Shown piece after piece: positions 6,583 to 10,997 of a stretch of 10,997 nt of DNA. The notes beneath the pieces are model-generated. The model saw nothing but the letters and a program-made list of their open reading frames with translations, was not told the DNA's origin and ran no database searches. Made by a program: the position numbers and the translations under genes. Source of the DNA: Actinomycetota bacterium (GTDB lineage Bacteria; Actinomycetota; Humimicrobiia; Humimicrobiales; Humimicrobiaceae); assembly GCA_018399435.1 (NCBI GenBank), contig JAGYOJ010000031.1, positions 1 to 10,997 of the forward strand, in the 5' to 3' direction. Position 1 is the stretch's first letter, and each line of letters opens with the position of its first letter.

Positions 6583-6630
6583 ATTAAATTGAGTTTTTTT
6601 ATTTAATAATAAGGTTATAGATTTAATAAA

Positions 6631-7821
6631 ATGATTAAAATTGAAAAAGGAAATATAACAAATAAGGTAGATGAGTTATTTAATTGCAGCAGGTGTGGAA
6701 GTTGCCTTGCAGTTTGCCCTGTTTACAGGAAAACGTTAAATGAGAGTTTTTCCCCGAGGGGCAAGCTTAGTTTAATTGAGGCTTTAAGCAAAGGAGTAAT
6801 TGAACCCACCGAAAGGCTTTCAGATATATTATATACTTGCACCCTTTGCAATTACTGTTATGTTGAATGCCCCAGTGGAGTTTTAATAAAGGATTTATTT
6901 GAGGCCGTAAGGCTGGATTTAATTGGATCTAAAAAGTATCCAAAAATTCTAGATTTGCTTAAAGAAAAGATATCGAACGGGAAAAATGTTACTTTTGACA
7001 GCAATGAGGGAAGATTGGATTGGGTAAAACAGCTGCCAGGCGTAAATCCTGAAGATTTGCTAAAGGAAAATGCGGAGGTCATATATTTTGTAGGCTGTGT
7101 CTCTTCATTTTCGCCAAGGGCATTTTCAATCCCAAGGTCAATAATAAAATTGCTCAAATATGCAAAAGCTGATTTTGGCCTGCTCGGAGAAGAAGAATGG
7201 TGCTGCGGCTTTCCCCTTTTAAGCGCTGGCATGCATGGGGAAGCTGAAGAAATTGCAGATTATAATATTAAGAAAATTAAACAAAAAGGGGCAAAAAAAA
7301 TTATAACTTCCTGCCCTACCTGTTACCATACCTGGAAACATGAATACCCAAAAATAGCCAGTGAAAAAATAGATTTTAAAATAATGCATGTTTCTGAATA
7401 TTTAATGGCTCTAATAGATGATGGGAAGCTAAAACCCAGTCCGCTGGATTTAACAGTTACTTACCATGATCCTTGCGACCTTGGAAGAAATTCAGGTATT
7501 TATGAAATCCCCAGAGAAGTAATTAAAAGTATTCCAAATATAAAATTAAATGAGATGGAACAAAACAGGGAACAGGCTAATTGTTGCGGGGGCGGGGGAA
7601 ACCTCGAGTCAATAAATGAAGAACTGGCGGCAAGTATTGCTTCAGACAAGGTTGAAGAAATTGAAAAGACAGGCGCTGATGTGGTTATTTCTGCATGCCA
7701 GCAATGTGAGCGTACAATCCATACACAGTTAAGAAAGAAAAAGAAAGAATTAAAAAAGAAAGTTAAAACCTGGGACCTAACAGAACTTTTATTAAAAAGT
7801 ATTGAAGCAAAAGGAGAATAA
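6631..7821 (+). CDS. glcF: GlcF-type Fe-S oxidoreductase with two CCG domains
   Basis: This 396-residue electron-transfer subunit has two N-terminal [4Fe-4S] motifs: C19-x2-C22-x2-C25-x3-C29 and C70-x2-C73-x2-C76-x3-C80. Two CCG (cysteine-rich) domains follow. The first uses Cys156, CCG at 191-193 and CPTC at 228-231. The second uses Cys282, CCG at 318-320 and CQQC at 356-359. This arrangement is that of GlcF and of HdrD-type subunits, where CCG domains can bind non-cubane clusters that handle disulfides. The partner is the FAD subunit just upstream. The ATG at 6631 lacks a good ribosome site (AAGG at 6611-6614 is 16 bases away), so expression may be low or coupled. No membrane segment is visible, so the complex is probably cytoplasmic. 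The gene ends two bases before the lipoyl-protein gene, suggesting a direct partnership. Confidence 0.92.
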   Translation: MIKIEKGNITNKVDELFNCSRCGSCLAVCPVYRKTLNESFSPRGKLSLIEALSKGVIEPTERLSDILYTCTLCNYCYVECPSGVLIKDLFEAVRLDLIGSKKYPKILDLLKEKISNGKNVTFDSNEGRLDWVKQLPGVNPEDLLKENAEVIYFVGCVSSFSPRAFSIPRSIIKLLKYAKADFGLLGEEEWCCGFPLLSAGMHGEAEEIADYNIKKIKQKGAKKIITSCPTCYHTWKHEYPKIASEKIDFKIMHVSEYLMALIDDGKLKPSPLDLTVTYHDPCDLGRNSGIYEIPREVIKSIPNIKLNEMEQNREQANCCGGGGNLESINEELAASIASDKVEEIEKTGADVVISACQQCERTIHTQLRKKKKELKKKVKTWDLTELLLKSIEAKGE

Positions 7822-7823
7822 CA

Positions 7824-8252
7824 ATGGAAATAGAAGGATTTAATTTTTTAGATGACCTTTATTATGATGACAATCATTTTTGGGCTAAAAAAGAAAATGG
7901 AAATTTTATTATAGGGGCTACTGATTTCTTCCAGAATTTGGCTGGAGATGTTGTTTTTATAGAATTGCCAATGGTTGGGACTAAAGTAGAACAAGGTAAG
8001 AGCTTTTCTTCACTGGAATCAGGCAAGTGGGTTGGCAAAGTATATGCTCCTCTTTCAGGAGAGATAGTGGAAGTAAATGAAGAGCTGGAAGATGAGCCAG
8101 AGCTTATAAATGACTCATGTTATGATGAGGGCTGGATTGTTAAAATAAAGCCTTCAAATGCGGAGGCAGAATTGGGCAACCTTATGAAGGCAGGCCCTGA
8201 ATTTGAAAAATTTATAAAAAAGGAATATTTAGAACATGGACAAGAAAATTAA
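7824..8252 (+). CDS. gcvH: Stand-alone lipoyl carrier protein, GcvH family
   Basis: This 142-residue protein has the GcvH fold. An N-terminal part with HFWAKKENGNFIIGATDFFQ (18-37) leads to the lipoyl hairpin SLESGKWVGKVYAPLSG (63-79), then DEGWIVKIKP. Lys68 (codon 8025-8027) is the expected lipoylation site. Classic H protein shuttles aminomethyl groups between the P, T and L proteins of glycine cleavage, but none of these is encoded here. The gene instead follows the two-CCG-domain Fe-S gene by two bases, with a strong AAGGAG at 7811-7816. A carrier of electrons on the lipoyl disulfide, comparable to the lipoate-binding proteins of Hdr-like sulfur-oxidation systems, is a possible role (inference). 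It may also just serve glycine cleavage encoded elsewhere, or act in lipoate transfer. Cys98 within NDSCYDEGW is not usual for the family. Confidence 0.88.
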   Translation: MEIEGFNFLDDLYYDDNHFWAKKENGNFIIGATDFFQNLAGDVVFIELPMVGTKVEQGKSFSSLESGKWVGKVYAPLSGEIVEVNEELEDEPELINDSCYDEGWIVKIKPSNAEAELGNLMKAGPEFEKFIKKEYLEHGQEN

Positions 8253-10077
8253 AATTGATGTAGAGCCTATAGGCAAGAGGATTTACATAAAAAAGCCAAC
8301 TAATGGGCTGAATGCTTTAGTGGATGCCGGCATAGGGATAAAGACTGTTTGCGGGGGAGAAGGAACCTGTGGCAAGTGCAGGATAATGATACTTAACCAG
8401 AAGGATATCCCTGTAAATGAGCAGGAAAAAAATATGTTAACAGAAGATGAAATCAACAAGGGGGTAAGGCTTGCCTGCCAGCAGGTTTTTGATAAAGACT
8501 TAGACATATATATACCTGCTGCCTCTTTAAGTGAAGAGCAAAAACTCCAGGTGGTAGGCGAGGAGAGGGAAATAGAAATTGATCCTATATGCAACAAGTA
8601 CCACCTAAAATTGGAAAAAGCAACTTTAGAAGACACAACCCCTGATTTTGACAGGGTGAAAAATGCTTTAAAAAAGGATTACTCTGTAGATGTTGAGACT
8701 ATTGATTATAATGTTTTAAAGTTATTGCCCAAGGCGATAAGGGATAATAAGTGGGAAATAACTGCAACTGTAAGGGATAAAGAGATAGTTTATGTTGAAG
8801 GCGGAGATAAGACAGGTGGCAATTACGGCATTGCAATAGATTTAGGGACTACAAAAATTGCAATATTGCTTGTGGACTTAAAGACTGGCAAAACAATTGA
8901 TAGCAAAGGCATCATGAATCCCCAAATTTCTTATGGGGAAGATGTAATGAGCAGGCTGAATTTTGCAATATCTGAAGAGAAGAATTTAGAAAAAATACAA
9001 AAAGTAGTAATAGATAATATCAATGAAGCATTAAAAAAATTATGCAAGAAAAATAAGATAGATTGTAAAGAATTACTGGAGATGACTGTAGTGGGAAATA
9101 CTGCAATGCACCATCTTTTTTTGGGCCTTCCAGTAAGGCAATTGAGTTTTTCACCGTTTATAGCGCTTAGCGGGCAATCATTAAGCATAAAGGCCAGGGA
9201 AGTTGGGATTAATATATCCCCAGGCGCTTATATTTACATGCTTCCATCAATTGCCGGCTATGTTGGCTCTGACCATCTTGCCATGCTTTTAGCAACTGAT
9301 ATAGAAAGCCAGGAAGGCAATATAATAGGGATAGATATTGGGACAAACACTGAGATAGGCTTAAAGACCAAAGACGGCATAACCAGTGTTTCTACTGCGT
9401 CTGGTCCTGCCTTTGAAGGCGCCCACATAAATTATGGCATGAGGGCTGCTCCCGGGGCTATTGAAAGGGTTGTAATAGAGCCTGAAAGCTATAAGCCAAT
9501 TATACAGACTATTGGGGATAAGAAGCCGGTTGGCATTTGTGGCTCTGGCATTCTTGACTCTATTGCTGAACTGCGGAAGGCAGAATTGATAAATACCAGG
9601 GGAAAATTTGATAAAGAATCAAAATTTATTACTAAAGACAGCCAGGGCAATTCCCAGTATTTATTGTACAATAAAGACGAGAATGAAGATTTGATATCAA
9701 TAAACCAGAAAGATATAGTAGAGATACAATTAGCAAAAGGCGCAATGCGGACTGGAATAGATATTTTAATGGATAATGCAGGAATTACTTTCGATAAGAT
9801 AGATAAAATAATAATAGCAGGCGCTTTTGGCTCATATATAGACCCAAAAAATGTCATAAATATTGGAATGTTTCCCAGCTTTCCAATTAATAAAATTTAT
9901 CAAGTCGGAAATGCTGCCGGGGTTGGGTCCAAAAGGGTATTAATTTCAAAAAAACAAAGAATTAATGCTGAAAAATTAGCTAAAAAAGTAGATTATCTTG
10001 AACTTACAACCCATCCAAAGTTTAGTGATTTTTTTGTTAATAGCATGCAATTCCCTGAACCTGAAAGGATAATCTAG
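8236..10077 (+). CDS. RACo-like [2Fe-2S] ferredoxin / ASKHA ATPase (DUF4445 family)
   Basis: This 613-residue protein has an N-terminal ferredoxin domain with C39-GGEGT-C45-GK-C48 and Cys81 as cluster ligands, then a linker (about 100-190). An ASKHA-type nucleotide-binding region follows, with IDLGTTK (201-207) and IGIDIGTNTE (364-373) and a late AGAFGSYIDP. The architecture is that of RACo, which uses ATP to reduce inactive cob(II)alamin in corrinoid proteins. Many members of the family have unknown partners. No corrinoid protein or methyltransferase is encoded in the window. The ATG at 8236 lies inside the end of the lipoyl-protein gene, a 17-base overlap, with AAGGAA at 8219-8224; this tight coupling suggests joint expression. 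Its role could be activation of a corrinoid enzyme elsewhere or ATP-assisted electron delivery in this pathway. Family call is firm; partner is unknown. Confidence 0.9.
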   Translation: MDKKIKIDVEPIGKRIYIKKPTNGLNALVDAGIGIKTVCGGEGTCGKCRIMILNQKDIPVNEQEKNMLTEDEINKGVRLACQQVFDKDLDIYIPAASLSEEQKLQVVGEEREIEIDPICNKYHLKLEKATLEDTTPDFDRVKNALKKDYSVDVETIDYNVLKLLPKAIRDNKWEITATVRDKEIVYVEGGDKTGGNYGIAIDLGTTKIAILLVDLKTGKTIDSKGIMNPQISYGEDVMSRLNFAISEEKNLEKIQKVVIDNINEALKKLCKKNKIDCKELLEMTVVGNTAMHHLFLGLPVRQLSFSPFIALSGQSLSIKAREVGINISPGAYIYMLPSIAGYVGSDHLAMLLATDIESQEGNIIGIDIGTNTEIGLKTKDGITSVSTASGPAFEGAHINYGMRAAPGAIERVVIEPESYKPIIQTIGDKKPVGICGSGILDSIAELRKAELINTRGKFDKESKFITKDSQGNSQYLLYNKDENEDLISINQKDIVEIQLAKGAMRTGIDILMDNAGITFDKIDKIIIAGAFGSYIDPKNVINIGMFPSFPINKIYQVGNAAGVGSKRVLISKKQRINAEKLAKKVDYLELTTHPKFSDFFVNSMQFPEPERII

Positions 10078-10082
10078 TTTAG

Positions 10083-10910
10083 ATGAACCTGGGTTTCTTA
10101 AAGAAGAAAAAAAGCATTTTAACTTTAATAACTTCAATTATATTAGTTATATTAATCCTTGCAATCATGTCCCCGGCTATAAGTTGCAAGATAATAGATA
10201 TTAAAAATAATATAATGCCGGGGGAAGAGGCCGAAAATCTTGTAGATAAAAGAAGATTGCTTGTAGGGACTGATGCTTCTTATCCCCCTTTTGAATATTT
10301 AAACAAAGAAGGAAATATTGAAGGTTTCGATATTGATATTATAAAAGAGGTAGCTGCCAGCATAGAAAAGGAGATAGAGATTAAAAATATTTCTTATGAC
10401 TGCCTATATGCTGATCTCAAGGAAAAAAGGATTGATTTAATTATTTCTGCTATTCCTTCCAAGGGAGAAAGCAATGAAGAAATTGTTTACTCAGACACTT
10501 ATTACGTGCTTGAATATGTTCTTCTTGCCTTAAGCGACACGGAAGCAAAATTAAAGGAAGAGCTTCATAACAAGAACATAGGGATTTTAAAAACTGATAA
10601 CCAGAATATAGGCGAGGACATACTTTCAAATTATAGAATAGAAAATTATGAAGATATAAAAATAATGTCTGAAGATTTAAGGAATAAAAAAATAGATGGG
10701 GCAATAGTTTCAATGCCTATTGCTGTAAATCTCCTTGGGGAGATAGAGAAACCCTTTAAGGCAGTTGAGGTATTTAATTCTAAAAAAGAATTTGTTATAG
10801 CCTTAAGGCAGGATTCAGGCATTTTAGAAAATATAAATGGGGCGATAGAAGGCATGCATAAGAGCAGCTCCTTTAAAGAAATCTATAGCAATTGGTTCTC
10901 TTTTAATTAA
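10083..10910 (+). CDS. Family-3 extracellular solute-binding protein, membrane-anchored
   Basis: The 275 residues start with a positively charged KKKK at 7-10, then a hydrophobic stretch (about 11-31) and AISC, where Cys35 could be a lipidated cysteine of a loose lipobox. If not, the segment would act as a signal anchor. The mature part matches SBP family 3 of amino-acid ABC importers: VGTDASYPPFEY (61-72), GFDIDI (81-86), RIDLIISAIPS (116-126) and a YSDTYYV hinge. By eye, the arginine that usually binds the ligand's carboxylate, after the ISAIPS segment, is replaced by Ser130. No permease or ATPase gene follows before the window ends. The ATG at 10083 is five bases after the preceding stop, with AAAGGA at 10064-10069. 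It could bring in the pathway's substrate or act as a sensor domain; this is inference. Confidence 0.85.
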   Translation: MNLGFLKKKKSILTLITSIILVILILAIMSPAISCKIIDIKNNIMPGEEAENLVDKRRLLVGTDASYPPFEYLNKEGNIEGFDIDIIKEVAASIEKEIEIKNISYDCLYADLKEKRIDLIISAIPSKGESNEEIVYSDTYYVLEYVLLALSDTEAKLKEELHNKNIGILKTDNQNIGEDILSNYRIENYEDIKIMSEDLRNKKIDGAIVSMPIAVNLLGEIEKPFKAVEVFNSKKEFVIALRQDSGILENINGAIEGMHKSSSFKEIYSNWFSFN

Positions 10911-10955
10911 TTTGTCCACATGTTTAGTATTTTTTAGGAAAATATTAACTGGTAA

Positions 10956-10964
10956 TGTTATAAT
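10956..10964 (+). promoter_or_regulatory. Possible extended -10 promoter for a gene right of the window
   Basis: TGTTATAAT at 10956-10964 is an extended -10 element (TG, one base, then a perfect TATAAT). No good -35 box is visible, which extended -10 promoters can tolerate. It lies 46 bases after the last stop codon, in the 87-base right margin, which otherwise shows no gene and no convincing terminator hairpin. It would start a new transcript leaving the window. Confidence 0.35.
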
Positions 10965-10997
10965 ATTTACAATTATAAATTACAAATGTTATTAGGG

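Noticed and set aside
6583..6630. T-rich run after glcD as a possible terminator
   Set aside because: GAGTTTTTTTATT has no G/C-containing stem in front of it, and the partner glcF gene follows directly.
1..10987. ATTACAAAT at both ends of the window (1-9 and 10979-10987) as direct repeats or a shared operator
   Set aside because: Nine A/T-dominated bases with different flanks; too short and too likely by chance to indicate a mobile element boundary or regulon.
1..10997. CRISPR arrays, insertion sequences, tRNA or rRNA genes
   Set aside because: No spaced repeats, transposase, terminal inverted repeats or recognisable structural RNA were seen; the window is almost entirely co-directional coding sequence.

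Overview
This AT-rich window carries eleven genes, all on the + strand, with gaps of at most 48 bases and one 17-base overlap. It reads as a single operon running from base 91 to 10910. It encodes part of a bacterial microcompartment (BMC, a metabolosome) joined to a 2-hydroxyacid racemisation and oxidation module. The Shine-Dalgarno sites, AGA/AGG arginine codons, Fe-S proteins and nickel-pincer enzyme family suggest an anaerobic low-GC bacterium. I cannot name the lineage from the sequence; Firmicutes, Atribacterota or a related candidate phylum would fit.

Shell and core, 91-3863. Two single-domain BMC-H shell proteins (91-366 and 2908-3300) flank two core enzymes: a PduL-type phosphotransacylase (402-1430) and a CoA-acylating aldehyde dehydrogenase (1462-2880). 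The two enzymes begin with near-matching amphipathic helices, which look like encapsulation peptides. The second BMC-H carries a 40-residue lysine/glycine tail. The block ends with a PduT-type tandem-domain shell protein (3315-3863) that keeps the pore cysteine (Cys38) which binds a [4Fe-4S] cluster in known PduT proteins.

Hydroxyacid module, 3874-8252. A LarA-family nickel-pincer racemase is followed by a GlcD-type FAD dehydrogenase, a GlcF-type Fe-S protein with two CCG domains, and a stand-alone lipoyl carrier of the GcvH family with no other glycine-cleavage gene beside it.

Right end, 8236-10997. An ASKHA-domain protein with an N-terminal [2Fe-2S] ferredoxin (RACo/DUF4445 type) overlaps the lipoyl-protein gene. 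An orphan family-3 solute-binding protein follows. The last 87 bases hold only a possible extended -10 promoter.

Working model (inference): an aldehyde made by a signature enzyme not encoded here is converted in the shell to acyl-CoA and then acyl phosphate. If the aldehyde is lactaldehyde, the product is lactate. LarA would then interconvert its enantiomers, and GlcD/GlcF would oxidise one of them to pyruvate, possibly passing electrons to the lipoyl protein. No signature enzyme, BMC-P vertex protein, acyl kinase, nickel-cofactor synthesis gene (larB/C/E), corrinoid protein or transporter permease is present in the window.
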